NCBI GenBank assembly: GCA_019119045.1
Contig: DWXS01000009.1
Span: 1-64,000 of the forward strand
Direction: 5' to 3'
Origin: Candidatus Mailhella merdavium
GTDB lineage: Bacteria > Desulfobacterota > Desulfovibrionia > Desulfovibrionales > Desulfovibrionaceae
DNA length: 64,000 nt
Every line of letters begins with the position of its first letter. Positions within the stretch are counted from its first letter, which is position 1. Under the pieces are notes generated by a model. That model was not told the origin of the DNA. It searched no databases and was given only the letters and a program-made list of their open reading frames with translations. Positions 8,004 to 16,412 of this stretch are shown in pieces. The position numbers and the translations under genes were made by a program.

Positions 8004-9161
8004 TTACAGGCTCATTTGCAAGATATGGATCACATCCTTTTCGGAAAGCGGCACATACGCATTCTGAAGGCCGCCGATGCGCACGGCTTTTTCCGCCATA
8101 GCGGAAAACTTGCTGTCATCAATACCAAATTCTGACAGGGTTGAGGGGAGGCCGATTTTTTTGAAAAAGGCTTCCGTGGCGTCAATGCCCTGGCGGGCCA
8201 GCGCGAATTTGTCGCCGCCGCGTTCAATCCCCCAGACATTGACCGCATAATCGCAGAACTTGTCCACGGTATCCTCACAAAGGACATGGCGCATCCATTT
8301 CGGCGTCAGGACGGCCAGCCCGGCTCCATGCGTTATATCGTAGATTGCGCTGAGTTCGTGTTCGATGTAGTGGCAGCTCCAGACGAAGTTCTTGCCTGTG
8401 GAGCCGAGGCCGTTCAGGGCCAGAGACGCGGCCCACATCAGTTGCGCTCTCGCCTCATAGTCAGTGGGCGTTTCCAGTGCGATCGGGGCGTATTTGATGA
8501 CGGCGCGCAACAATCCCTCGTTGATGGCATCCGGCACAAATGCCTGCTCGCGATCAAAATAGTTTTCGATGATGTGGGACATGATGTCGGCGGAACCGGA
8601 AGCCGTCTGGAACGGGGGCACTGTATATGTATTTTCCGGATTGAGAACGGCCACCTTCGGGAGAACAAGCGGGGAGAAAAATGGCAGTTTTTCGTTGGTC
8701 TCCGGTTTGGAAATGACGGCCACCGCGTCCGTTTCACTGCCGGTGGCCGCAATGGTCAGCACCACGGCAATGGGCAGGGCTTTGGTTATCCTGTCCATAT
8801 GCAATACCATATCCCAGGCATCGCCTTCATAGTAAGTCGCAGCGGCAATGGCCTTGGAGCAGTCTATGGTGCTGCCGCCGCCCACGGCCAAAATCATGTC
8901 GATGCCTTCTTTTTTGCAGATGGCGACTCCGGCATTGACGGTCTCCACCCTGGGATTGGGTTCGACCCCGCCCAGCTCAAAGATTTCAAAATCTTTCAGC
9001 AGGGTTTTGAGCTTGTCATAGAGGCCGCTTTTTTTGATGCTGCCGCCGCCGTAGGTCAGAAGTATTTTTTTGCCATAGGGGCGCAATTTGGCGGGAAGAG
9101 CAGCTTCCTGGCCCACTCCAAACAGGACGTCGGTCGTTACACAGAACTCAAAACTTTTCAT
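8004..9161 (-). CDS. Iron-containing alcohol dehydrogenase (BDH/YqhD type)
   Basis: The 385-residue protein has the group III ADH pattern: GGGSIKKSGLYDKL, NAD(P)-binding GGGSTIDCSKAIAA, and the metal site with SADIMSHIIENYF and CHYIEHELSAIYDITHGAGL. It catalyses NAD(P)H-linked interconversion of aldehydes and alcohols in the cytoplasm and is typical of aldehyde-detoxification loci controlled by YqhC-like AraC proteins. It starts 3 bases after the flavin-reductase stop, so the two are co-transcribed. Confidence 0.93.
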   Translation of the reverse strand: MKSFEFCVTTDVLFGVGQEAALPAKLRPYGKKILLTYGGGSIKKSGLYDKLKTLLKDFEIFELGGVEPNPRVETVNAGVAICKKEGIDMILAVGGGSTIDCSKAIAAATYYEGDAWDMVLHMDRITKALPIAVVLTIAATGSETDAVAVISKPETNEKLPFFSPLVLPKVAVLNPENTYTVPPFQTASGSADIMSHIIENYFDREQAFVPDAINEGLLRAVIKYAPIALETPTDYEARAQLMWAASLALNGLGSTGKNFVWSCHYIEHELSAIYDITHGAGLAVLTPKWMRHVLCEDTVDKFCDYAVNVWGIERGGDKFALARQGIDATEAFFKKIGLPSTLSEFGIDDSKFSAMAEKAVRIGGLQNAYVPLSEKDVIHILQMSL

Positions 9162-9164
9162 GGC

Positions 9165-9710
9165 TTACTCCTTTCCGAAAGTCATGCACTTTCCAATGAT
9201 TTCGCCCGTCCGCAAATATTCATAGGTGGGCATTTCAAAAAGAACCGGCTTCAGCTTTGCATAATCAATTTTGTTGTTTTCGTTCAACACCTCCTCTTCA
9301 GCATAGGTGTTTTTAATTTTCAGAATAAAATTATCAAATCCTTTTGTTTCATAGATGTCATCCACGCTGCACTCCATGACCAGCGGAGATGCTTCGATTA
9401 TCGGTGCGCCTGCATCTCCCATATGGTGCGGGAAGACGAGCGACTTATCCGTTTTTTTGCCAGTAACGCACCCCACGTAATCCGCCTGCTTCAACATGGC
9501 TTCGTCCACGATGTTGACAGAAAGGATGCGGTTTTCCCTGATGCCCTGATTGGTGTAATGGGACTTTGCGAGACTGATCATGATATGGTCATGCCCCATG
9601 ATGCCCAAATGCCCAACCAGCACCCAGTTCACCCTTCCATCCACCACCGCTCCGACCACGGCCAACGGTGTGGGGTATAAACCCAATACGGAACCGATAT
9701 TTTTCTTCAT
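9165..9710 (-). CDS. Flavin reductase-like FMN-binding protein
   Basis: The 181-residue protein starts NIGSVLGLYPTPLAVVGAVV and contains WVLVGHLGIMGHDHIMISL, SVNIVDEAMLKQADYVG and PLVMECSVDDIYE, matching the flavin-reductase/FMN-binding split-barrel family common in anaerobes. It probably binds FMN and serves as an NAD(P)H:flavin or small-molecule reductase. It lies between a Tat flavodoxin and the iron ADH in one minus-strand operon. Confidence 0.82.
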   Translation of the reverse strand: MKKNIGSVLGLYPTPLAVVGAVVDGRVNWVLVGHLGIMGHDHIMISLAKSHYTNQGIRENRILSVNIVDEAMLKQADYVGCVTGKKTDKSLVFPHHMGDAGAPIIEASPLVMECSVDDIYETKGFDNFILKIKNTYAEEEVLNENNKIDYAKLKPVLFEMPTYEYLRTGEIIGKCMTFGKE

Positions 9711-9749
9711 GTTCGTTTCTCCGTTCAGAGAAAATGTACGTTGTTTTGC

Positions 9750-10337
9750 TCATCGCGCCATGTCGATTTTTTTCAGCCAGGCATCCATGTCGCCGGACAG
9801 GGAACTGCCGCCGCTGGAGCGCACGGACAAACCTTCCGCGATGCTTGCCGAAGGGCAAAGTCTGGTGATGTCGTCGACGCTTCGTCCCAGCCCGCTTCCG
9901 CCGCTGCTGACAAATGGCACGATGGTTTTGCCGGAAAAATCATACTGTTCCAAAAAGGAGGCCACAGGCATGGGAATGGTGCCCCACCAGTTGGGATAGC
10001 CAAGGAAAATGACATCATAACGCGTCATATCTGCGATGCGTGTTTTGAGTTCCGGTCTGGCTCCCTTTTGCTGGTCTTGTTTGGCCTGCTCCAGGCAAGT
10101 GTTGTAGTCGCGGGAATACGGCGTCATTAATTCAAGTTCTACGAGTTCGCCTCCTATCTTTTGCTGGAGCAAACGAGCGATGCCTCGCGTGTTGCCCGAC
10201 CATGAAAAATACACCACCAGTGGGTTTTCGGGCGCGGCGAAAACCGGATGCGGGAACGGCAAAGAGCTGGCGGCAAGCGCACCGAGAGCCACGGCGGTTC
10301 CTTTCAGAAAATGACGGCGGGAGAGATAATGTCCCAT
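9750..10337 (-). CDS. Tat-exported flavodoxin
   Basis: ATG 10337 with CAGGAGGACTGCT before it gives a 195-residue protein with a twin-arginine signal (LSRRHFLKGTAVALGALAA) followed by a flavodoxin domain: PLVVYFSWSGNTRGIARLLQ (FMN phosphate loop), FLGYPNWWGTIPMPVASFL and PFVSSGGSGLGRSVDDI. It is related to the broken cytoplasmic flavodoxin at 7452-7931 but carries an export signal, implying a periplasmic FMN electron carrier. The longer track start at 10406 is rejected because it would place residues before the Tat motif. Confidence 0.88.
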   Translation of the reverse strand: MGHYLSRRHFLKGTAVALGALAASSLPFPHPVFAAPENPLVVYFSWSGNTRGIARLLQQKIGGELVELELMTPYSRDYNTCLEQAKQDQQKGARPELKTRIADMTRYDVIFLGYPNWWGTIPMPVASFLEQYDFSGKTIVPFVSSGGSGLGRSVDDITRLCPSASIAEGLSVRSSGGSSLSGDMDAWLKKIDMAR

Positions 10338-10415
10338 AGCAGTCCTCCTGATGGTATTGTCTGCTTTGGTTAGAATTGTGTTGTCTTGAATTCCGCCCAG
10401 TATCATGCGGAACTT

Positions 10416-10910
10416 TTATTTCTCATACTGCTCGTCACTGACTGGTTCCATCCATTCCACAACTTTACCAGGTTCCTCCGCCTCATTGATTTCAATATGC
10501 GTCATGGATTTATTGGCGGCAGCGCCATGCCAGTGCTTTATGCCCGCAGGGCAGATGACGACATCTCCGGGGTGAATTTCCTGAACCGGTTTTCCCCATT
10601 CCTGAGTGCGTCCCAGGCCGGAAGTGACGATCAAAACCTGACCTACCGGATGAACATGCCAGTGGGTTCGTGCGCCGGGTTCAAATGTTATGCTGGTTCC
10701 ATTGGAACGCATTTTGTTGTTGGCCGGGTAGATACGATCTATGCGGGCATTTCCGGTAAAAATTTTATCAGTGCCTTGGATTGATACCTGTTCCTCATTG
10801 CGGATAATCGTCTGTTCGGTAGCGTTTGATTCCGCAGCAGAGGCGTGAAAACCTGATGCTCCTCCGAGTATGGCAAATGTTGACAAAATCATGATAAATC
10901 TCCTCATCAT
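10416..10910 (-). CDS. Exported cupin-domain protein (paralog 2)
   Basis: The 164-residue product has a signal peptide (FIMILSTFAILGGASGFHASA) and a cupin with HWHVHPVGQVLIVTSGLG and KHWHGAAANKSMTHIEI. It is clearly related to the cupin at 4793-5287 along its length, so the locus contains a duplicated module. ATG 10910 follows AAGGAGTCC. It is the first gene of the operon that continues with the Tat flavodoxin, flavin reductase, ADH, broken flavodoxin and SDR. Confidence 0.85.
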   Translation of the reverse strand: MMRRFIMILSTFAILGGASGFHASAAESNATEQTIIRNEEQVSIQGTDKIFTGNARIDRIYPANNKMRSNGTSITFEPGARTHWHVHPVGQVLIVTSGLGRTQEWGKPVQEIHPGDVVICPAGIKHWHGAAANKSMTHIEINEAEEPGKVVEWMEPVSDEQYEK

Positions 10911-11230
10911 GGACTCCTTCAATAAATACAGTTGAATGTCAAACATATCTTTACCTGTGCCAGAATCAATCTCTTCTCGTCATGGAGAGTTTTATCCGTG
11001 GGTATGGCTTTCTGACAGACATGATTCCTGCAACTTATTGCCTGATTCTTTCATGAAGATGACGGATATGGGGCTGTCCACGGAGAGGCAAGAAAAAAGA
11101 ACCGCCCGATCTTCAGTAGAAGACCGGACGGCACAGTATCGCAAGGAGGAGTTGCAGGAGGGGAATGCCGGACGTTTCGGGCGTGATTCCTATATTTGTA
11201 AAGTTTGCTGAGAGGTTAATGTGTTGCTAT
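10911..11230. other. Intergenic region with terminator
   Basis: This 320-base stretch separates two minus-strand units. It should hold the promoter of the cupin operon and contains the terminator at 11092-11131. The small plus-strand ORFs in the track show no motif or ribosome binding site and are not accepted. Confidence 0.5.
11092..11131 (-). terminator. Terminator after the 11.2-kb flavoprotein gene
   Basis: Arms CCGCCCGATCTTC and GAAGACCGGACGG (13 bp with two imperfect pairs, loop AGTA) are followed on the minus strand by TTCTTTTTTCTT. Confidence 0.7.
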
Positions 11231-11887
11231 CTATACTTGTTTTCCGAGTTGGTAAGCCTGTTCCGGGAACGGGGTACTGTTGATTGCGCCGACAGGCCAG
11301 ACGCCGGGAGCGACAATCCGCCCCGCATCTGTCCAGCCCAGATATTCCAGCAAGACCTCATAATGAGTGAGAATCGGACTTTCATCCCTGCGGGAGTTGT
11401 TGGCGTATGTCATCAGCAATACGGCTTTTTTGGGAACATGGATTTTCCCATTGATGGCATAGAAGCGGTCAATAACGGCCTTGAGCTGTGTGGATATGCC
11501 AAAATAGTACATAGGGGTTGCAAACGCGACCAGATCGGCAGGAATAATATGTTCCCTGACCATTTCAAAATCATCCTGAAAAACGCAAGGCCCATCCATG
11601 CCGCAGGAATTGCAGGCAATACAAGGATGAACGTCACTTGAGGCTGCATCAAAACGTACAACCTGGTGTCCAGCTTCTTCAGCACCTCGTATGAAATTGC
11701 TGGCCAGTATGCTGGAATTGCCGTTTTCTCTGGGGCTGCCGGTCAAGACAAGGATTTTCATTTTTTTACCTCCATTGCTTTGCGCATTTGCTGGCGATGT
11801 GAACAACAGTGTATGGCCGATGATGCCGCTTCCTGCCGCAGTGACTGTTGCAGCCAGGGACGTTTTGATAAAATTTCGTCGATTCAC
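11231..11887 (-). CDS. Tat-exported NADPH-dependent FMN reductase / iron-sulfur flavoprotein-like (second copy)
   Basis: The GTG start at 11887 is supported by AAAAAAGGAGTTCCC. The twin-arginine signal is NRRNFIKTSLAATVTAAGSG. The flavodoxin-like domain has KILVLTGSPRENGNSSILAS, the cysteine cluster PCIACNSCGMDGPC (C-x2-C-x2-C-x5-C) and ATPMYYFGISTQLKAVIDRF. It parallels the protein at 5604-6338, so two exported Fe-S-type flavoproteins exist in this locus. The longer track start at 11962 would overlap the upstream MBL gene and precede the Tat motif. Confidence 0.82.
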   Translation of the reverse strand: MNRRNFIKTSLAATVTAAGSGIIGHTLLFTSPANAQSNGGKKMKILVLTGSPRENGNSSILASNFIRGAEEAGHQVVRFDAASSDVHPCIACNSCGMDGPCVFQDDFEMVREHIIPADLVAFATPMYYFGISTQLKAVIDRFYAINGKIHVPKKAVLLMTYANNSRRDESPILTHYEVLLEYLGWTDAGRIVAPGVWPVGAINSTPFPEQAYQLGKQV

Positions 11888-11934
11888 GGGAACTCCTTTT
11901 TTAGACACTGAGTTTGGGTACAAAAAAGAGGATA

Positions 11935-13071
11935 CTATTGTGACTGGAGGCTGTTCCACCATCTAGACACAGGATTTCCTTTGGTATTGGCTTCCAGTGT
12001 CGTACTCAAAATAAGCGGCTCGCCGATTATGGGCGTAACAAGTCGCCAGTTCTTATCCAGGCTTGCGGCGGTGAGCCTTCTATATGGCTCATCCCAGGAA
12101 TGATACGCGATGGAAAATTTTCCCGAATGAGCAGGGAGAAGTATCGCGGCATGGAGGTCATCGGCTGCTTTTGCTGTCTCCTCCGGCATCATGTGGATAA
12201 GACTCCAGCGTTTGTCATACTGGCCGCATTCCAGCAGCGCAAGATCAAACCTTCCAAATTGTTTTCCCAGGTTCGCAAAATGAGGGCTATAACCGCTGTC
12301 ACCACTGTAAAAGATACGTCGTTGCGGTGATTCCACCACAAAACCGACCCACAGGGTTTTATCGCGGGTCAGTGAACGACCGGAAAAGTGCCGTGCGGGT
12401 GTGAAGTAGATAGTCAGGTCGTCAAGAGTCTCCCTTGCTCCCCAATCACCTTCATGAATAATGCTTTCGGCAAATCCCCATCGTTGTAGATGCGCCCCCA
12501 CGCCAAGTCCGCAGAAAACCTGCCGGATGTGAGGTCGCAGGGCGGTCAATGTGGGATAATCCAAATGATCCCAGTGGTCATGTGAGATAAGCAGAGCATC
12601 AATCTCCGGCAGGTCGTTCGGCGTATACGGATTGCTCCCCGGAAAGGCACGGGTGCTGAAAGAGACCGGTGCGGCATGATCGCTTAGTACCGGGTCAATA
12701 AGGATACGTTTTCCGCCAAGCTGAATGAAAAACGAGGAATGGCCAAGCCAAATCACAATATCCGTATCCCGGTTCAGCGACTTAAGCGAGGTCTTGACTG
12801 CGGGCACTGGGCCTGGCGGTACAGGATTGTCCTTTTTCAAAAAGAATGATTGAAGCAATGCGCCGATAAAACCACTGCCGTCAGTCAACGTCTGTGTCGG
12901 CAGGAGATTATGAAAAGAGCCATCCCCGTAATGAGGTGATTTCTGAATCCGTTCCAGATGTGCGCCTTTCGGCAACGCACCGAATTGCGGGGAGTTCAGA
13001 AAAAGCCAAACGCCAAGAGCCACCGTTCCCAAGGTCAATAAGATCACTATCCGTTTCCAGGGTGTTTTCAC
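11935..13071 (-). CDS. Membrane-anchored MBL-fold metal-dependent hydrolase (NAPE-PLD/UlaG-like)
   Basis: The 378-residue protein has an N-terminal transmembrane segment (IVILLTLGTVALGVWLFL) and a metallo-beta-lactamase-fold domain: WLGHSSFFIQLGGKRILIDP, metal site LLISHDHWDHLDYPT, a later FTPARHFSGR, YSGDSGY and LLPAHSGKF. The arrangement matches the NAPE-PLD-like subgroup of phospholipase D-type hydrolases found on bacterial membranes; the actual substrate is unknown. It is upstream of the second Tat flavoprotein on the same strand. Confidence 0.85.
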   Translation of the reverse strand: MKTPWKRIVILLTLGTVALGVWLFLNSPQFGALPKGAHLERIQKSPHYGDGSFHNLLPTQTLTDGSGFIGALLQSFFLKKDNPVPPGPVPAVKTSLKSLNRDTDIVIWLGHSSFFIQLGGKRILIDPVLSDHAAPVSFSTRAFPGSNPYTPNDLPEIDALLISHDHWDHLDYPTLTALRPHIRQVFCGLGVGAHLQRWGFAESIIHEGDWGARETLDDLTIYFTPARHFSGRSLTRDKTLWVGFVVESPQRRIFYSGDSGYSPHFANLGKQFGRFDLALLECGQYDKRWSLIHMMPEETAKAADDLHAAILLPAHSGKFSIAYHSWDEPYRRLTAASLDKNWRLVTPIIGEPLILSTTLEANTKGNPVSRWWNSLQSQ

Positions 13072-13190
13072 CGTGTCATCCTTTTCTCATTCTGCCTACC
13101 AAGAATTCCTGAGTTTAGTAGTGCTGTAAACAGATCCACCTTCAGGTGGTAGACACAAATTTTGCTTTTTTTTGCCTGTTTTTATCACAC

Positions 13191-13538
13191 TCATAACTCC
13201 TCATCCGCCATATTCAGTTTGATAGCAAATTCTGCAGAGGATTCCGGCTCGTTCCGGACGGTTTTCGCTGCAACTTCCGTCGCAATACGGGCAGAATAGT
13301 TCTGCTTTTCGGGGACTCGTTTTTTCAACAAGGAAAGCGGTAAAAAAACGCCTTCCTCTGCAAACAGAGCGCGTAGTTCTTTCAACGTGTAACCTTTTTT
13401 CAGCGCTCCTTGAAAGGATGGTTCCAAAATTTCGACAGCTTCTTCTCGGCTTTTTATCTCATCTCTCAACGGGAGTTTTTGTAGCCGTTTTTTCAGGGCT
13501 TCAATTTTTTTCAAAGAGATACTTGTCTGCCTTGTCAT
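13191..13538 (-). CDS. Hypothetical mobile-element protein
   Basis: The 115-residue, Lys-rich protein begins TRQTSISLKKIEALKKRLQK and includes EILEPSFQGALKKGYTLKELRALFAEEGV, a pattern reminiscent of small helix-turn-helix accessory proteins encoded next to mobilisation genes. I cannot name a family. It diverges from nikA across the oriT-like region, so it may be a relaxosome or regulatory protein and probably marks the left edge of the conjugative element. The acidic tail (MADEEL) is unremarkable. Confidence 0.55.
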   Translation of the reverse strand: MTRQTSISLKKIEALKKRLQKLPLRDEIKSREEAVEILEPSFQGALKKGYTLKELRALFAEEGVFLPLSLLKKRVPEKQNYSARIATEVAAKTVRNEPESSAEFAIKLNMADEEL

Positions 13539-13629
13539 ATGTCTTCACTCCTTTGCAAATAGTTTCGTCCAATATAGCGCAAAAAGATAAAAACACACAA
13601 TGCTACCACTCTACGAGGCGGGTTCTTCG

Positions 13630-13672
13630 TGGCAGGATGGGGGTTGTGCTACACACAACCCCCATCCTGCCA
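13630..13672. other. Candidate origin of transfer (oriT)
   Basis: A perfect 19-bp inverted repeat (13630-13648 and 13654-13672, 5-base loop) contains CATCCTG|C, the nick-site consensus of MOBP relaxases (RP4 and R64 type). It lies immediately upstream of nikA- and nikB-like genes, where such elements carry oriT. Because of the symmetry either strand could be nicked; the plus-strand motif would be cut after 13669. A smaller pairing (AGAGG/CCTCT) follows. A regulatory palindrome is the alternative. Confidence 0.65.
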
Positions 13673-13740
13673 GAGGACTACGCCCTCTGGACTCCCGGAA
13701 TGCTCGGCGCTTCGCTTCTCGCATTCCAAAGGCGGCAAGC

Positions 13741-14115
13741 ATGAAAGACAAAAATACGGAAGACGGCGGACGAAGTGCCGCTCGGCAATGGGTGACGATC
13801 CGCGTCACCGAAAGGGAAAAAACGCGCCTCACGGAGCAGGCGGAAATCGCCGGGCTGTCCCTGTCGGAATACATGCGGCGACGTTTTTTCGGAGGCAGGC
13901 CGCTTGTGGCCCATACGGACCTGAGTGCCGTAGCGGAATTGCGGCGCATCGGCGGCCTGCTCAAACACAATTTTGAGACGCTTCGGCAGGCCAAAGCTCC
14001 CCCGGACATTCTGGAACGCCAGGAAGACGCCCTGCGGAAACTGGTCTGGGCCATCCAGAAAATTTCACTGCGTTGCCATCATGATCGTCAAGAAAATCAA
14101 GAATACGAAAACTGA
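13741..14115 (+). CDS. Relaxosome accessory protein (NikA/MobC-like, ribbon-helix-helix)
   Basis: The 124-residue protein has RQWVTIRVTEREKTRLTEQA then IAGLSLSEYMRRRFFGG, the ribbon-helix-helix signature of NikA/TraJ/MobC-type proteins that bind oriT repeats, bend the DNA and recruit the relaxase. The C-terminal part (ELRRIGGLLKHNFETLRQ) matches the MobC-like helix. It directly follows the oriT palindrome and overlaps the relaxase start by 35 bases. ATG 13741 was chosen over in-frame upstream starts, which run through the palindrome. Confidence 0.85.
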   Translation: MKDKNTEDGGRSAARQWVTIRVTEREKTRLTEQAEIAGLSLSEYMRRRFFGGRPLVAHTDLSAVAELRRIGGLLKHNFETLRQAKAPPDILERQEDALRKLVWAIQKISLRCHHDRQENQEYEN

Positions 14116-16336
14116 AAAGCCCAAGGCGTGGCAGATAGGCGACCTGGTGGATTACATCCGCTTTCCCCACAACAGGAACCCGCAGGAAAAAATCGAGTGC
14201 GCGGGCGGAAGGAACTTTCTTTCAGCAACCCATACAGGTCAGAAAGCAGAGATGATCGCTCTTGCGCGGGAGTCGGTCCACAGCCACATGCCGGTGCAGC
14301 ACTGGATGTTTTCCTGGCAGGAAGGCGAGCAGCCCACCAGGGAACAGGTGGAGGAAGTGGTGGATATGTTCCTTGAAAAAATGGAGCTGGCCGAACATCA
14401 GACTGTCTATGGGCTGCACTACGATACGGACAATTATCACCTTCATATCGCGGTCAACAGAATGAACCCGGAAACGGGAAAAGTCGTGCTCCCGTTCAAC
14501 GGATTAGACATCCGGGAAGCGCATAAAATCGTGGCTCACATTGAGAGCGGACAAGGATGGGCCAGCGAAGAAAATCCCATGTATGCGGTATTGGAAGACG
14601 GTGAGCTGGTGCGAAGAAGGACGGCCCGTGAAATAAAACCGAAACAGGCCGCGCTGGATTTTGAACACGCCACCGGCGAAAAATCCGCCCAGCGCATCGC
14701 GCAGGAGCGCGGGCATTCCATCATAAAAGACGCGCAATCGTGGCCCGAACTGCACAAAAAACTGGCGGAAGTCGGTTTGCGTTTTGAGAAGAAAGGCTCC
14801 GGGGCCATCATTTTTGTGGGGGAAAAGGCCGTGAAGGCATCCTCCGTAGACCGTGTGTTCAGCATGGGAAAGTTGTGCAAAAGGCTGGGGGAGTTTGAGG
14901 AAGGAACGTACCCGGATGCCTTGGGAAAGATTGCCCCGGAGCCGGTAAGCTCCGTCAATCTGGACGCATGGAAAATGTATCAGGAAGAGTTCGCCGGAGG
15001 CCAGAGAAGGGCAGGAACAGCAGGTAATGCCGAGCTTGCCCGGATGAAGGAACGGCACAGGTTCGAGAGGAAAAAGGCGCTTTCCCACTTGGCGAAATAT
15101 GGTTTGCCGGTTCTGAATATCGCCCGGCATTGCCTGATGGCGCAGCAGAGAGCGGAACGGATTTCCCTGCGGTCAGGCCGGAAAAAAGTGCGTGGAGGCA
15201 AGCCGCGTTTTGAGAACTGGCTGCGGTCACGAGGCATGGAAAAGGAGGCAAATTGCTGGCGGTATCGGGCGGCACGGGAGGAAAAAAGACACACCTCGCC
15301 CCCTGCCGAAAGACGGGAAAAGGGAGTGGAACCCATGCGGGAACTTGCGGATTTCAGAAAGTATGCGGATGCGGTGAATGCGGAACGCTACCGTGTGACC
15401 TGCATAAAGATGGAAGAGGACGGCGGCAAAAAGACCTTTATCCTGGACAAAAAAGGCGGCATGACCAGAGGTTTTTCCCCGGACGAACTGGAGGCTCACA
15501 TACCGGAGATGCTGCGCTTCCAGAAGCGGGGTGAAAATATCTACTACACGCCGCTATCGGATGATCGGCATCACATCCTTATCGACGACATGACCCGTGA
15601 CAGCCTGAAAAAGTTCCAGGAAGACGGCTTCCGGCCTGCCGTGGTGCTGGAAAGCTCGCCGGGCAATTACCAATGCCTGTTGACCATTCCCCGGCAGGGT
15701 ACGGAATTTGACCGGGATGTGGGCAACCGCATTACGGAACGCCTGAACCGGGAGTATGGCGACAAAAAGCTGTGCGGCTGCATCCATCCGCACCGCGCGC
15801 CCGGCTTCGCGAACCGTAAGCCGAAACATAAGCGAGAAGACGGCGGCTATCCCCAGGTGAAGCTGCTGTTCGCGGAGCGCCGCGAATGCGGCAAGGCGCT
15901 GGCGCTGGCCAGAAGGATTGACCATGAGTACGCGGAGGCTGCCGAGAAGCGGAAGGCCGAGCGCCGGACATTCCCGATGTCGGACTTTCGGCCCGGCGAC
16001 CCGGCTTCGGCCTATTATGCCCATCTGGAGAATATCCGCAGGCATCTGACCATTGAAGACTATTCCCGCGTGGATGCGATGATCGCCCTGCGGCTGCGCT
16101 CCAACGGCCACAGCCGGGAAAGCGTGGAAGAAACCATCCGCACCTGTGCCCCGACCATCCGGGAAACGCAGACCGGGCGCAACTGGCAGCGGTACGCCGA
16201 GAGAACGGCGGATTACGCTTTCGGCCCGGCAGGAGACAGAGATCTGGAACGGAATGAGCGGTATCGGGAGTTATGGAGAAAAATTGAGAATGGAGGATAT
16301 AAAGAAAAGAGTAAAACTGGCTTGAGGTTACGGTAA
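14081..16336 (+). CDS. MOBP relaxase with C-terminal primase-like domain (NikB/MobA-type)
   Basis: About 751 residues. The relaxase domain has a start MIVKKIKNTK, and the metal-binding motif HYDTDNYHLHIAVNRMNP near residue 113; it would cleave oriT and stay covalently bound to the 5' end. A Tyr for motif I lies in the N-terminal region (DYIRF). Around residues 500-590, ILIDDMTRDSLKKF, SPGNYQCLLTIP and HPHRAPGFANRKPKH match RepB-type primase domains known fused to IncQ-like MobA. The fusion would let the recipient prime complementary-strand synthesis. ATG 14081 lies inside nikA with a weak ribosome binding site, implying coupled translation. Confidence 0.88.
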   Translation: MIVKKIKNTKTEKPKAWQIGDLVDYIRFPHNRNPQEKIECAGGRNFLSATHTGQKAEMIALARESVHSHMPVQHWMFSWQEGEQPTREQVEEVVDMFLEKMELAEHQTVYGLHYDTDNYHLHIAVNRMNPETGKVVLPFNGLDIREAHKIVAHIESGQGWASEENPMYAVLEDGELVRRRTAREIKPKQAALDFEHATGEKSAQRIAQERGHSIIKDAQSWPELHKKLAEVGLRFEKKGSGAIIFVGEKAVKASSVDRVFSMGKLCKRLGEFEEGTYPDALGKIAPEPVSSVNLDAWKMYQEEFAGGQRRAGTAGNAELARMKERHRFERKKALSHLAKYGLPVLNIARHCLMAQQRAERISLRSGRKKVRGGKPRFENWLRSRGMEKEANCWRYRAAREEKRHTSPPAERREKGVEPMRELADFRKYADAVNAERYRVTCIKMEEDGGKKTFILDKKGGMTRGFSPDELEAHIPEMLRFQKRGENIYYTPLSDDRHHILIDDMTRDSLKKFQEDGFRPAVVLESSPGNYQCLLTIPRQGTEFDRDVGNRITERLNREYGDKKLCGCIHPHRAPGFANRKPKHKREDGGYPQVKLLFAERRECGKALALARRIDHEYAEAAEKRKAERRTFPMSDFRPGDPASAYYAHLENIRRHLTIEDYSRVDAMIALRLRSNGHSRESVEETIRTCAPTIRETQTGRNWQRYAERTADYAFGPAGDRDLERNERYRELWRKIENGGYKEKSKTGLRLR

Positions 16337-16361
16337 ATTCTGCGGATGAGGCAGTTATCTC

Positions 16362-16389
16362 TTGACAATAATAACAAATTTGTTATAAA
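16362..16389 (+). promoter_or_regulatory. higBA promoter and operator
   Basis: TTGACA at 16362-16367 and TATAAA at 16384-16389 are 16 bases apart. The spacer and -10 contain the perfect 16-base palindrome ATAACAAATTTGTTAT (16371-16386), a likely binding site for the HigA-type antitoxin, giving autoregulation. Confidence 0.75.
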
Positions 16390-16412
16390 CATAAGTGACA
16401 AAGGGATATTCG

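Noticed and set aside
10936-11211. 91-codon plus-strand ORF between two redox units
   Set aside because: No motif or ribosome binding site; it covers a minus-strand terminator and promoter space.
13137-13150. Short hairpin CCACCTTCAGGTGG near the left edge of the conjugative element as an attachment site
   Set aside because: No matching direct repeat was found by eye near 52.4-53.3 kb; it could be just a weak terminator.
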